A program made the position numbers and the translations under genes. Positions 43,917-52,104 of a DNA stretch of 64,000 bases are shown here, one piece after another. Origin of the DNA: Corynebacterium kroppenstedtii (GTDB taxonomy: Bacteria > Actinomycetota > Actinomycetes > Mycobacteriales > Mycobacteriaceae); the NCBI RefSeq assembly GCF_016894245.1, contig NZ_CP069792.1, positions 2,108,001 to 2,172,000 on the forward strand, given 5' to 3'. Position 1 is the first letter of the stretch. Every line of letters starts with the position of its first letter. The notes under the pieces are model-generated. The model was not told where the DNA came from. It did no database searches and saw only the letters and a list, made by a program, of their open reading frames with translations.

Positions 43917-45308
43917 ATGGACATTGCATTAAGTATTCTGGGCATTATCGGTTTCATCGCGTTGACCGCCGGCACGGGAGTATTCGTGGCGGTGGAATTC
44001 GCGCTCACTGGTCTGGAAAATTCCACTATTCAGGAAGACACCTCCCCATTGGGCAAACTGGTGGGAAAGGCACATCAAAACCTTTCCTTTCATTTGTCCG
44101 GTGCGCAGCTCGGTATTACATTAACGACGCTGGCTACAGGCTATTTAGCAGAGCCGGTGCTGTCCACATTTATTACTCCGCTACTTGAAGTGGTCGGGAT
44201 TTCCCCCTCTGCCTCGCAGTCCATTGCGTTGATTATCGCGATGATTATCGCGGCACTTCTGTCCATGGTTTATGGTGAGCTTGTTCCAAAGAATATAGCG
44301 ATCACCAATCCCATGAAAGCCGCTAAGATCACGGTCCGGCCAGTCGTGTATTTCAACCGGTTTTTCTCGCCATTCATTAAAACTTTGAATTGGTCCGCCA
44401 ATCATTTGGTGAGAAAAATGGGGATCGAGCCCGCCGACGAGCTAGCGTCGGCACGGTCCCCTCAGGAGCTGGGTGCACTGGTGCGAAACTCGGCTCTTCA
44501 TGGAGGTATGTCAAAAAATCAAGCCACACTCATTGACCGGTCACTGAAATTCGGCGATGTCTCGGCCGACGAAATTATGACTCCTCGTGCCAAAGTCGAG
44601 GCGCTCGAAAAAGACTCCTCGATGACGGATTTACTTACCCTCGCCATGGAGACAGGGCACTCACGCTTCCCCATTACAGACGGCGATCTTGATAACACCC
44701 TCGGTGTCATCCACGTCAAGAAGGCGTTTACCTTTCCGACCGATCAACGCGATTCCACATTAGTGATTGACTACGCCGATCCTGCGCCCGTCGTGCCTAC
44801 CAGCCTCGATGGCGACAGTGTCCTTAAGATTGTTCGACAATCTGGGTGCGAAATGGCCATGGTTGCCGACGAGTATGGCGGAACGAGCGGCATCGTCACT
44901 ATTGAGGACATGGTCGAAGAAATCCTCGGCGCTGTCTTCGACGAACACGATGACACTGAGACTGAGATACGGCAATCGGGAACGTCGTGGGATTGTTCCG
45001 GGCTCGTGCGCATCGATGAGTTGGAGTCTCGGCTCGGCTATAAAGCCCCAGAGGGACCATATGAAACTCTGGGTGGTCTGGTCATGACCAACCTCAAACG
45101 GATTCCCGTCGAAGGCGACATCATCGTTTTGCCAGATCCAGATACCAATATGGTGGAAACTAATCCTTTATCCTGGTCGGCCCGAGTGACATCGATGGAT
45201 GACCGACGAGTGGATCGGGTGCTTTTGACCCCCATCGCTCCTGAACAAGCATCTGCGATGACAAGTGCGGGAGACAACAACAATCTGCCACTGCGAGAGG
45301 GGGAATAA
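43917..45308 (+). CDS. CNNM/CorC-type CBS-domain membrane protein (long form)
   Basis: The 463-residue protein has an N-terminal DUF21 membrane domain (three to four helices, with FLxGAQLGITLTTLATGYLAEP-like FHLSGAQLGITLTTLATGYLAEPVL and SMVYGELVPKNIAITNP). Two CBS motifs follow (about 205-325; IMTPRAKVEALEKDSS, GGTSGIVTIEDMVEEILGAVFDEHD), and then a C-terminal CorC domain (GLVRIDELESRLGYKAPEGPYETLGGLVMTNLKRIP). Related proteins are linked to Mg2+ or Co2+ export or are haemolysin-like in name only. The next paralogue starts immediately after the stop. Confidence 0.85.
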   Translation: MDIALSILGIIGFIALTAGTGVFVAVEFALTGLENSTIQEDTSPLGKLVGKAHQNLSFHLSGAQLGITLTTLATGYLAEPVLSTFITPLLEVVGISPSASQSIALIIAMIIAALLSMVYGELVPKNIAITNPMKAAKITVRPVVYFNRFFSPFIKTLNWSANHLVRKMGIEPADELASARSPQELGALVRNSALHGGMSKNQATLIDRSLKFGDVSADEIMTPRAKVEALEKDSSMTDLLTLAMETGHSRFPITDGDLDNTLGVIHVKKAFTFPTDQRDSTLVIDYADPAPVVPTSLDGDSVLKIVRQSGCEMAMVADEYGGTSGIVTIEDMVEEILGAVFDEHDDTETEIRQSGTSWDCSGLVRIDELESRLGYKAPEGPYETLGGLVMTNLKRIPVEGDIIVLPDPDTNMVETNPLSWSARVTSMDDRRVDRVLLTPIAPEQASAMTSAGDNNNLPLREGE

Positions 45309-46367
45309 ATGATCGGCGACCTATGGGCTCTCGTATTCGCCCTCTTCCTGATCGCGTTAAACGCGTTCTTTGTGGGAGCAGAGTTTGCTCTCATTTCTTC
45401 CCGCAAAGACCGTCTGGAATCGATCCTCGAGTCCGGGGATACCAGAGCACGCGCAATTATTAACGCCACTGAGCACCTCTCCATGAACCTCGCCGGAGCT
45501 CAATTCGGCGTCACCATCGCTAGCCTCCTGCTAGGTAAAGTCGGCGAACCAGCCGTCTCCCATCTCATCGAAACCCCCGCGGCAGCTCTCGGTGTTCCCG
45601 ACGGATTACTGCATCCGATTGGATTCGCGCTCGCGCTGCTCTTGGTCTCGATTCTTCACATCATTCTGGGCGAGATGGTGCCGAAGAACATTGCGCTCGC
45701 AGGCCCAGAAAACGTCGCGATGTGGCTCGTGCCTATCCACGTCATGTTCGTGAAAATAACGCGCCCCATCATTCTTTTCTTCAACTGGGTAGCACGTATC
45801 ACGCTGGCAGCTGTTGGCATCACACAGAAAGATGAGCTGGACACCACCGTTAGCCCGTCGGAGCTAGCGCGCATGATCGCTGATTCACGCCAAGAAGGCC
45901 TGATCGACGCAGAAGAGCACTCTCGGCTGAACAAGGCATTAGCGTCACCACGTCGGCATATCGACGAGGTTCTCATTCCTGCCGACGAGGTCCGTACAGT
46001 GCCTTTGCGCGGCAGTGGCCCGCTCATGGGCGACGTGGAAAAGGCTGTTGCCGACACCGGGTTTTCACGTTTCCCCGTGACAGGCAGAGATGGCACCTAC
46101 TTAGGCTACGTCCACGTCAAAGACATTTTGGACCGCGAAATCCCACCCCATTCTGACCCGGAAACGGTGTTAGCGCGTAGGGAAATCCGGCCGCTCATCA
46201 CCTTCTCCCCCTCTACTCCTATGGACCAAGCGCTGCGGCTCATGCGTGGACGCTCTCGTCATATTGCGCAAGTGGTAGATGGCGGGCATCAATACGGAAT
46301 CGTGACCCTCGAAGATTTGATCGAGGAATATGTCGGAACCGTGCGCGATAGTACCCACGATGACTAA
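45309..46367 (+). CDS. CNNM/CorC-type CBS-domain membrane protein (short form)
   Basis: This 352-residue paralogue of the preceding gene starts on the base after its stop. It keeps the DUF21 membrane domain (ALFLIALNAFFVGAEFALISSRKDR; SMNLAGAQFGVTIASLLLGKVGEPAV; LHIILGEMVPKNIALAGPENVAMW) and the CBS pair (GYVHVKDILDREIP, QYGIVTLEDLIEEYVGTV). It ends without the CorC domain. The pair matches two consecutive genes next to gnd in mycobacteria and probably forms a heteromeric membrane complex, which is inference. Confidence 0.85.
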   Translation: MIGDLWALVFALFLIALNAFFVGAEFALISSRKDRLESILESGDTRARAIINATEHLSMNLAGAQFGVTIASLLLGKVGEPAVSHLIETPAAALGVPDGLLHPIGFALALLLVSILHIILGEMVPKNIALAGPENVAMWLVPIHVMFVKITRPIILFFNWVARITLAAVGITQKDELDTTVSPSELARMIADSRQEGLIDAEEHSRLNKALASPRRHIDEVLIPADEVRTVPLRGSGPLMGDVEKAVADTGFSRFPVTGRDGTYLGYVHVKDILDREIPPHSDPETVLARREIRPLITFSPSTPMDQALRLMRGRSRHIAQVVDGGHQYGIVTLEDLIEEYVGTVRDSTHDD

Positions 46368-46387
46368 AGCAGACGACTAACCCCGAC

Positions 46388-47365
46388 GTGGCTACTACCC
46401 CACGACAGCAAAGGAATTCGACCTCAGACATTATGCCGACTTCGACAACATTTCGCCCCACCATTCTTTTTCCATCAGAGTGGACATCGCGTCGGAATGC
46501 ACATAAGGACATGGTCACAAGGTTGACTAAAGATCACCTTGAACGCGCCTCTCGCGGGCAACGGCATCCGGTGTGGGACTTTATCTTCCATTACTACCCT
46601 GTCACCCCAGGCAAACTCAGTCATTGGTCACCTGGCCACGGTGTGTATCTCGTCGATGCTCCTGCCATGAAGTATTTCACTAAGGTTGATAGCGAATCTG
46701 TCCCCACCGTTGCGCTTGAGGGCGCCGGTATCACTGCGGATCAGCTTCATGGCCATACCATCACAACATTGGACACTGCTGCGTTGTGGGCAGATCGGGG
46801 CTCGACGTTCCGCTACATTGAGAATCTGCTGACCCAAACATTGTCCAATCCCACGCACTTTGATTGTTTTGGCCTCCACGAATGGGCGATGGTTTATCGA
46901 GGACGACCTCGGCACCCGGAACCGCTCAGGCTAGGACCAGAGGCGACGAACCGGGTGGTTGAAACTCATTCCATGCGGTGCACGCACTATGACGCTTTTC
47001 GATTCTTCACCCTTGACGCCGTCCCCCGCAATAAGTTCCACCCATCGCGGGAAACACAACCACTGTGTGAACAGGGAGCATGCTTGCACGCAAACATGGA
47101 TTTATATAAATGGGCAACGAAATTAGGCCCCCTCGTGCCGGGTGAACTCTGGCTGGATACATTCCGTTTAGCGTGCGATATACGGAAACTGGATATGGAA
47201 GCCTCACCCTATGACCTCACCGAGTGGGGTTTTACCGCGGTGCCCATTGAGACGCCCGAGGGGAAAGCACAATATGTCGCTGCCCAACGCGAATTTTCTC
47301 AGCGCGCCTCCGACCTACGGACGAAGCTCATTGATATCATTCGCACCTCAGATTTAACGTTGTAA
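46388..47365 (+). CDS. Conserved actinobacterial protein, often labelled 3-methyladenine DNA glycosylase
   Basis: The 325-residue soluble protein has RNAHKDMVTRLTKDHLERASRGQRHPVWDFIFHYYPVTPGKLSHWSPGHGVYL near the N-terminus and LRLGPEATNRVVETHSMRCTHYDAFRFFT in the middle. I recall this pattern from actinobacterial entries named 3-methyladenine DNA glycosylase. However, I see neither an HhH-GPD nor an Mpg-type motif, so that name is doubtful. Several His and Cys (CTHYDAF, LCEQGACLHANMD) could bind metal or heme. GTG 46388 and ATG 46433 are both possible starts. The VWA-protein gene follows by 9 bp. Confidence 0.7.
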   Translation: MATTPRQQRNSTSDIMPTSTTFRPTILFPSEWTSRRNAHKDMVTRLTKDHLERASRGQRHPVWDFIFHYYPVTPGKLSHWSPGHGVYLVDAPAMKYFTKVDSESVPTVALEGAGITADQLHGHTITTLDTAALWADRGSTFRYIENLLTQTLSNPTHFDCFGLHEWAMVYRGRPRHPEPLRLGPEATNRVVETHSMRCTHYDAFRFFTLDAVPRNKFHPSRETQPLCEQGACLHANMDLYKWATKLGPLVPGELWLDTFRLACDIRKLDMEASPYDLTEWGFTAVPIETPEGKAQYVAAQREFSQRASDLRTKLIDIIRTSDLTL

Positions 47366-47368
47366 CAT
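47363..47368 (+). promoter_or_regulatory. Candidate -10 of leaderless SBP-VWA gene
   Basis: TAACAT overlaps the stop codon of the preceding gene and is followed by 6 nt and the ATG at 47375. No ribosome binding site is visible. Confidence 0.35.
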
Positions 47369-47374
47369 TGCGTT

Positions 47375-49057
47375 ATGGCGAATCATCGATCAGGAACACG
47401 GCAATTACGCTTTGCACGATGGGTGTGGGTGGCCTTTGTTATTGTCATCGTGCTCGCACTTCTCGCTGCCTTGTCTGTGGTTTTCGTCAGTCGGAATAAA
47501 TCGTCGTCTAACGCTGCTGACTGTGACCGGTCGACGGTTCTCAACGTCATTGCTGACCCTTCGGCCAAGGCTACGGCTGAGAAGTTGACGTCGGATTATT
47601 CGAAGTCGAATCCCTCCACTCACGATTCCTGTATTACGCCGAAGATAACATATGCGAATACGGCACAGGCGATAGCTTTGTTCCATTCGCCGGAGGGAGA
47701 TCTCCCCGCAGCGTGGATACCCGCTGGTAGCCTCCCGGGTTCAACGCAGGATAATCCCGGTGGGACCGCTTTGGACGGCAGCGAAGCAGAAATCGATTCG
47801 TCGGTGCTCATTGATCGCCAACAATTGGGGGCGATCCACTCCAAGAACTCGGCACAAGACAAAGCACCGGGCGCACCGGTGTATCCGCGCAACTCGACGT
47901 GGTCTGCTTATGCGGCTAGTGCCCAATTCGCTAAAGATCATCCAGCCGGTATGGATCCTCAAGCGCGTGATGCGTCGGCACGTGAGGTTGCTGCCACCCT
48001 TTCCCCCACTTCTCTTTCGGATGCGGTCTCGTCCGTCTCGGGTGGGAAAGAAGATATTTCCGTAGCAGCTCCGCAGTCGCTTGGGGGCGACAACACGGCG
48101 TTCTCACCGATCAGTGATGCGACGGTCGATTTCCCACTTCTGACAATGAGCTCTAGCCCTCGGGTTACCGAATACCAAGCACGGGCTGCCGCTGATTATT
48201 CAGAATTCGCCCGCTCGCATTCGGAATCGCAGGCTGCCGAGAAAACTCCTGCCCATGATTCCCTATCAAACGACACCAAAGAACTGGCTTATGCTGCTTC
48301 TAACCAGGTCAGTGGCGAGCTTCCACCGGTGACAGTGACTAACTCCACCACGACAGAAATGAATAGTCAGGCTTCAGGGAACACTGATCGTAAGGCCACA
48401 ACCGATAAAGCGGCCGCTCAACAGTCCCCAGTAAAGAAGGACGCGGCAAAGGACCAGACGAAGTCCACACAAAAACCTGATAAGGCGAATCAACAACGTC
48501 CTGCCCCGGCGTCGACACTGCTGCTGATCGACACATCAGAATCTATGCGCAACCATTTTGACGTTATCCAGCGCGAGAGCGCCCGAAGCCTGCAACAAGC
48601 GGGACAGCATGGGCGGGTGACGTCGTTATGGAGTTTTTCCTCGCCCATGGAAAGGGTCCAACCCTATCGAAACCATGTTGACCTCAGCATCGGTGACCAC
48701 GGCGCTCGGAGTGCGTCGATGGTTAACGGGCTCACGACGGGCGGCACCCCGTTCCTATATGAATCGACCGTCGCAGCGATGCTCAATGCATCAATTAGCG
48801 GACCTGCTCCAAAGCGCGTCGTTATCGTGACTGACTCAACGAATGCAGGACGATCCATGGACGCGGCTAATGCGCGACTTCAGGCCGATATCATCAACAA
48901 GCAATCCCCCGTACAAGTTGATGTCATCGCTCTCGGCGACAAAGTGGATCCGTGGCTACGCGAAGTGAGCAAATTAACCAATGGCCATTACCACGCTATC
49001 CCCAATGCCACAGATAAATCATTCCCCCAGGCATTAACGGACGCCGTGGCAGGTTAG
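47375..49057 (+). CDS. Membrane-anchored SBP-VWA domain protein
   Basis: The 560-residue protein has an N-terminal transmembrane helix (about 17-38) and an extracytoplasmic region resembling a solute-binding fold (DCDRSTVLNVIADPSAKATAEKLTSDYSK..., about 45-300). A Lys/Gln/Thr-rich linker follows (about 325-375), then a von Willebrand A domain (about 380-555). The metal-ion-dependent adhesion site is complete: DTSES at 386-390, the Thr of TTGGTPFLYES near 450-457, and D487 in VIVTDSTN. Metal-dependent binding of a protein or sugar ligand at the cell surface is likely; the ligand is unknown. It ends before a shared terminator with the convergent merR gene. Confidence 0.8.
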   Translation: MANHRSGTRQLRFARWVWVAFVIVIVLALLAALSVVFVSRNKSSSNAADCDRSTVLNVIADPSAKATAEKLTSDYSKSNPSTHDSCITPKITYANTAQAIALFHSPEGDLPAAWIPAGSLPGSTQDNPGGTALDGSEAEIDSSVLIDRQQLGAIHSKNSAQDKAPGAPVYPRNSTWSAYAASAQFAKDHPAGMDPQARDASAREVAATLSPTSLSDAVSSVSGGKEDISVAAPQSLGGDNTAFSPISDATVDFPLLTMSSSPRVTEYQARAAADYSEFARSHSESQAAEKTPAHDSLSNDTKELAYAASNQVSGELPPVTVTNSTTTEMNSQASGNTDRKATTDKAAAQQSPVKKDAAKDQTKSTQKPDKANQQRPAPASTLLLIDTSESMRNHFDVIQRESARSLQQAGQHGRVTSLWSFSSPMERVQPYRNHVDLSIGDHGARSASMVNGLTTGGTPFLYESTVAAMLNASISGPAPKRVVIVTDSTNAGRSMDAANARLQADIINKQSPVQVDVIALGDKVDPWLREVSKLTNGHYHAIPNATDKSFPQALTDAVAG

Positions 49058-49088
49058 ATACGTAACTGGCTGAAAAGCCAAGCGCTCT

Positions 49089-49108
49089 AGCCAGCTAACT
49101 AGCTGGTT
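49089..49108. terminator. Hairpin terminator overlapping the merR 3' end
   Basis: AGCCAGCT-AACT-AGCTGGTT folds into a stem of six perfect pairs extended by G-U and A-T pairs, and is followed by TT on the plus strand. It ends the SBP-VWA transcript. It overlaps the last codons of the convergent merR gene (stop at 49099-49101). Confidence 0.65.
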
Positions 49109-49677
49109 TTACGACGCCGACGCTCTGCGAGCTCATCGAACCCTGCAACGGTGTGTTGAGAAGCCCCGTCAGCGCTGTCTTCAGCACTTCCCACATGGAC
49201 AACTTTCTCCGCCGGAAACTCTGAAATCGTCCCGGCAAGCTCTTTGACGATACCGGGAACTCCGATCCCAAAGACGCCCTGTCCACCGGTCAACAGATCG
49301 AAGACTTCTTCGCTAGAACGGCATTCATACACCGTCGTTCCGTCAGAAACGAGTGTAATCGTAGAAAGATCATCAACACCCAAGTTGCTCAACTTTTCAA
49401 CGGCACGGCGAATGTTCTGCAGAGAAATGCCCGTATCCAACAGACCCTTAACGATCTTGAGAACAAGGATATCGCGGAACGAGTACAACCTCTGAGTTCC
49501 GGATCCGTGGGCGGATCGAATGGATGGTTGGACGAGCTTTGTACGAGCCCAGTAGTCAAGCTGTCGATAGGTTATCCCCGCTACCTGACAAGCGATGGGA
49601 ACGCGGTAGCCAACTTCGTCGTCCGAATCCATGACGTCAAAGAGTGCGCCTTGGACGGGTGCCTGTTCCTGTTTCAC
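49099..49677 (-). CDS. MerR-family regulator (Rv1830/McdR-like)
   Basis: The 192-residue MerR-type winged-helix regulator reads VGYRVPIACQVAGITYRQLDYWARTKLVQPSIRSAHGSGTQRLYSFRDILVLKIVKGLLDTGISLQNIRRAVEKL. It carries the N-terminal DNA-binding domain (about 24-95) and a C-terminal effector-type domain with a hydrophobic Gly-rich stretch (GGQGVFGIGVPGIVKEL). It has the order and size of the mycobacterial homologue downstream of the DUF151 gene, where it is linked to cell-division control. Metal-binding cysteines of classic MerR are absent. A 281-bp gap separates it from the DUF151 gene. Confidence 0.85.
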   Translation of the reverse strand: MKQEQAPVQGALFDVMDSDDEVGYRVPIACQVAGITYRQLDYWARTKLVQPSIRSAHGSGTQRLYSFRDILVLKIVKGLLDTGISLQNIRRAVEKLSNLGVDDLSTITLVSDGTTVYECRSSEEVFDLLTGGQGVFGIGVPGIVKELAGTISEFPAEKVVHVGSAEDSADGASQHTVAGFDELAERRRRKTS

Positions 49678-49958
49678 TGCAGGCTCACTTTCTGTGGTCG
49701 TACGTGTTGAGCAAGAGAGCGGGAAAACTCACACTCATGTAGTTCGATGCCGTCTAGGTTATGCCAATATTCTTTCGAGTCAACGCGACACGCAACACAT
49801 GTGGCACATTTTTCACATGCGTCTATCAAACCACATGCTTAACTTACTATATTGTAATTAACAACTTTCACACTAGTCACAGTGTCAAGTTGGGATCACT
49901 CACATTCAACCGACAGAGTGTCCCGTTCACACTCCAGCAACCTCTGCCAATCTCGTCT
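49678..49958 (-). other. Intergenic region upstream of MerR gene
   Basis: No gene is evident in this 281-bp stretch. It is AT-rich in the middle (TTAACTTACTATATTGTAATTAACAA near 49841-49865) and probably holds the minus-strand promoter of the merR gene. Confidence 0.4.
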
Positions 49959-50615
49959 CTACGAATCCTCAGAACCGTTCTCACCACGACGATCATTATC
50001 ACTACCCCGGGTAAGATCATTTTCGCTCATACCCAAGTGTCCCATCAGTTCTTCAAAATCGGCATCACCGACTGCAAGATCACCCAGATCTTCCGACAGA
50101 TGCTGCTGATCATTACTCTCTGACTGGGAATTATCTCCCGTCATTTCAGCCAAGAGCGATAAGCTGGATTCGGGGCGTCCAGACACGGGCTGATTCGAAC
50201 TATCAAGATGTTCGACTACCTCAGCCGTGACCGGAACCGACCAGGTTTTAACAATTGACTCTTCGGCGTAAATCGTCACGTCCTCATTAAGAGCTAGATC
50301 AACGGCGTCCGAAACTCGGATGTCAAAGTTATTCCCTGACTCGCAATGAATTGTCGCATAGAAGGTGCCATGATTGACGGCATCAATAGAAATATTCACT
50401 ACAGCGTCATCATGCGCTTCTAGAACGTCGACAATCACACTTGTCGACGTTGGCCGCCGCGGCTCTACACCGACGTCTTTGCCCGAAAGAATAGCCGCGG
50501 AGGACGCACCAACAAACACCGTCATCAAACGCCGGCGCTGGGGCCACAAAAACACTATTGCCGGATCGCGATCTGGGCCGAGGAGAAACAACCCTAAATA
50601 CTCGAGTTCAACCAT
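49959..50615 (-). CDS. DUF151 bifunctional-nuclease-domain protein
   Basis: The 218-residue protein has a BFN/DUF151 domain in its first 130 residues (FLLGPDRDPAIVFLWPQRRRLMTVFVGASSAAIL; VSVIVDVLEAHDDAVVNISIDAVNHGTFYATIHCESGN; FDIRVSDAVDLALNEDVTIYAEESIVK). An acidic, low-complexity tail of about 80 residues follows (SESNDQQHLSEDLGDL..., GSDNDRRGENGSEDS). Plant and archaeal members have been described as nucleases; the actinobacterial function is open. The gene lies between the two MerR regulators, as in mycobacteria and C. glutamicum. Confidence 0.85.
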   Translation of the reverse strand: MVELEYLGLFLLGPDRDPAIVFLWPQRRRLMTVFVGASSAAILSGKDVGVEPRRPTSTSVIVDVLEAHDDAVVNISIDAVNHGTFYATIHCESGNNFDIRVSDAVDLALNEDVTIYAEESIVKTWSVPVTAEVVEHLDSSNQPVSGRPESSLSLLAEMTGDNSQSESNDQQHLSEDLGDLAVGDADFEELMGHLGMSENDLTRGSDNDRRGENGSEDS

Positions 50616-50670
50616 GATGATATGTGGCCTCCATCCTCATTCCGACCGATCGGTCATCGGCACTCAATGT

Positions 50671-51384
50671 CTAATCGAATTCGCCTCGCAGGGAAGCTTT
50701 AATAAACGCTGCCTGTAGGCTCACGATTAATGCGGAGAGCTCGCGAGCTGTCTCTTCCGATCGGGCTTTGGCGTCACTGCTCTTGACGTGCCCCAAAGGA
50801 CCGCTAGCCTGAGTGATCAACCCCGCATAACGTTGAGCTGTCGCTCGCAAGGTTTTTAAGTGTCGCTCATCAAGCCCAAACCCCACCAATTGGCTCGCTG
50901 TTCGTGCGATCGACACATCATCTTGGCAGTAGAGGCCTGATCTGTCGGCATTAACGAGACCCGCCTTGGCAAGCTGCGTGAGGAAAGTGTCATCAATCTC
51001 AGCAGCAGTACACACATCGGAATGGGTCAAACGCGTATTTTCCGGCTTAAATTGCTCGGCAGAAATTAATCCCGTAACAGGGGTGACGTTGCCTTCGTCC
51101 ATTGCGTCGAGGCGCTGCTTAATGACCTTCAGCGGCAGATAATTATCACGCTGCGTCGTCAGAATATAACGTAAGCGCTGAACGTCGGCGGACGAGTAGC
51201 GTCGATAACCCTTTTCTGTACGCGCCGGGGAGACAAGCCCTTCAGACTCCCAAAAACGGAGCTTGGAGACCGTAACGTCAGGGAACTCGCGACGCAATTG
51301 CTTAAGAACCGCCCCGATCGACAACGTGGAAGGGCGGTCGTGACGGACCTCAGGCAGCGGACCCGTTTTCCGTAGAGCTGACAC
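50671..51384 (-). CDS. ftsR: FtsR, MerR-type cell-division regulator
   Basis: The 237-residue protein carries a MerR winged-helix domain: LSIGAVLKQLRREFPDVTVSKLRFWESEGLVSPARTEKGYRRYSSADVQRLRYILTTQRDNYLPLKVIKQRLDAMD. The C-terminal part is helical. In C. glutamicum the equivalent gene next to odhI activates ftsZ. The GTG start lies 5 bp after the odhI stop, so they are almost certainly one transcript. Confidence 0.88.
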   Translation of the reverse strand: MSALRKTGPLPEVRHDRPSTLSIGAVLKQLRREFPDVTVSKLRFWESEGLVSPARTEKGYRRYSSADVQRLRYILTTQRDNYLPLKVIKQRLDAMDEGNVTPVTGLISAEQFKPENTRLTHSDVCTAAEIDDTFLTQLAKAGLVNADRSGLYCQDDVSIARTASQLVGFGLDERHLKTLRATAQRYAGLITQASGPLGHVKSSDAKARSEETARELSALIVSLQAAFIKASLRGEFD

Positions 51385-51389
51385 TGTTC

Positions 51390-51821
51390 TTAAGAATCTT
51401 TCTGACCGTTGAGAAACACGAGGCGGAACTTACCAATCTGGATTTCATCACCATTGGAAAGCTCTGAAGAGTTCTTTGGCTCACGATTGACGTACGTGCC
51501 GTTCAGAGATCCAACGTCGACGACTTCGAACTGGTCATCGTTCTTGCGGAATTCAGCGTGGCGACGGGACACGGTGACATCATCCAAGAAGATATCGCTA
51601 TCGGGATGACGGCCCGCTGTCGTCGTCGGCTGGTCGAGGAGGAATCGGGATCCTGCATTCGGACCACGTTTGACGACGAGCAATGCGGAGCCCTCAGGTA
51701 AGCCATCAACGCCTGGGGCCGAGGAATCGGATGCGCCCGATTCCATTTCTTTCAAAAGATCGGCACGAAAGACCGAGGTAGTTTCCACCGAAGATTCTGA
51801 AAAATCACTATTGTCACTCAT
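51390..51821 (-). CDS. odhI: OdhI/GarA, FHA-domain inhibitor of 2-oxoglutarate dehydrogenase
   Basis: OdhI is a small regulator that, unphosphorylated, binds and inhibits the OdhA subunit of 2-oxoglutarate dehydrogenase, steering carbon to glutamate. The 143-residue protein has the N-terminal phospho-switch VETTSVFRADLLKEM, with the adjacent Thr residues targeted by Ser/Thr kinases such as PknG. A C-terminal FHA domain follows (GRHPDSDIFLDDVTVSRRHAEFR...DVGSLNGTYVNRE). ATG 51821 has AAGGAGG 8 nt upstream; a GTG at 51848 would add nine residues. Confidence 0.95.
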   Translation of the reverse strand: MSDNSDFSESSVETTSVFRADLLKEMESGASDSSAPGVDGLPEGSALLVVKRGPNAGSRFLLDQPTTTAGRHPDSDIFLDDVTVSRRHAEFRKNDDQFEVVDVGSLNGTYVNREPKNSSELSNGDEIQIGKFRLVFLNGQKDS

Positions 51822-51882
51822 CGATTCTGCCTCCTTAAGTTCGACCAACGGTTCACACCAGCCACTGCCCTGCCCGACTTAC

Positions 51883-51899
51883 TATCTCACATAGAGATA
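51883..51899. promoter_or_regulatory. Inverted repeat upstream of odhI
   Basis: TATCTC-ACATA-GAGATA is a perfect 6-bp inverted repeat 62-78 bp upstream of the odhI ATG, within an AT-rich promoter-like stretch. Possible operator; the regulator is unknown. Confidence 0.35.
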
Positions 51900-51991
51900 A
51901 TAGCCAGCCGTTCGAGCGGTTGCCTGCCACTAAATTAGCTGAGAACCGTTTCCACTGGGTTATACAGATTTAGCGCCCATAGTAGCCGTTT

Positions 51992-52020
51992 ATGCCCCTC
52001 CACATAGTGCCGAGGGGCAT
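51992..52020. terminator. GC-rich hairpin between pgsA2 and odhI
   Basis: ATGCCCCTC and GAGGGGCAT form a perfect 9-bp stem with an 11-nt loop, 85 bp after the pgsA2 stop on the minus strand. It probably ends pgsA2 transcription before the odhI promoter. No T-run follows on the minus strand, so the assignment is tentative. Confidence 0.55.
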
Positions 52021-52104
52021 GTTATATTCACTCCCCCAGCCTAATCCATAGGATGGTGGCATGCGCGCGATGCGGGTAAGCATCACCCCCAAAGACACTT
52101 TTTA

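Noticed and set aside
49761..50123. Plus-strand frames over the merR upstream gap and the DUF151 end
   Set aside because: AT-rich non-conserved translation overlapping the real DUF151 gene.
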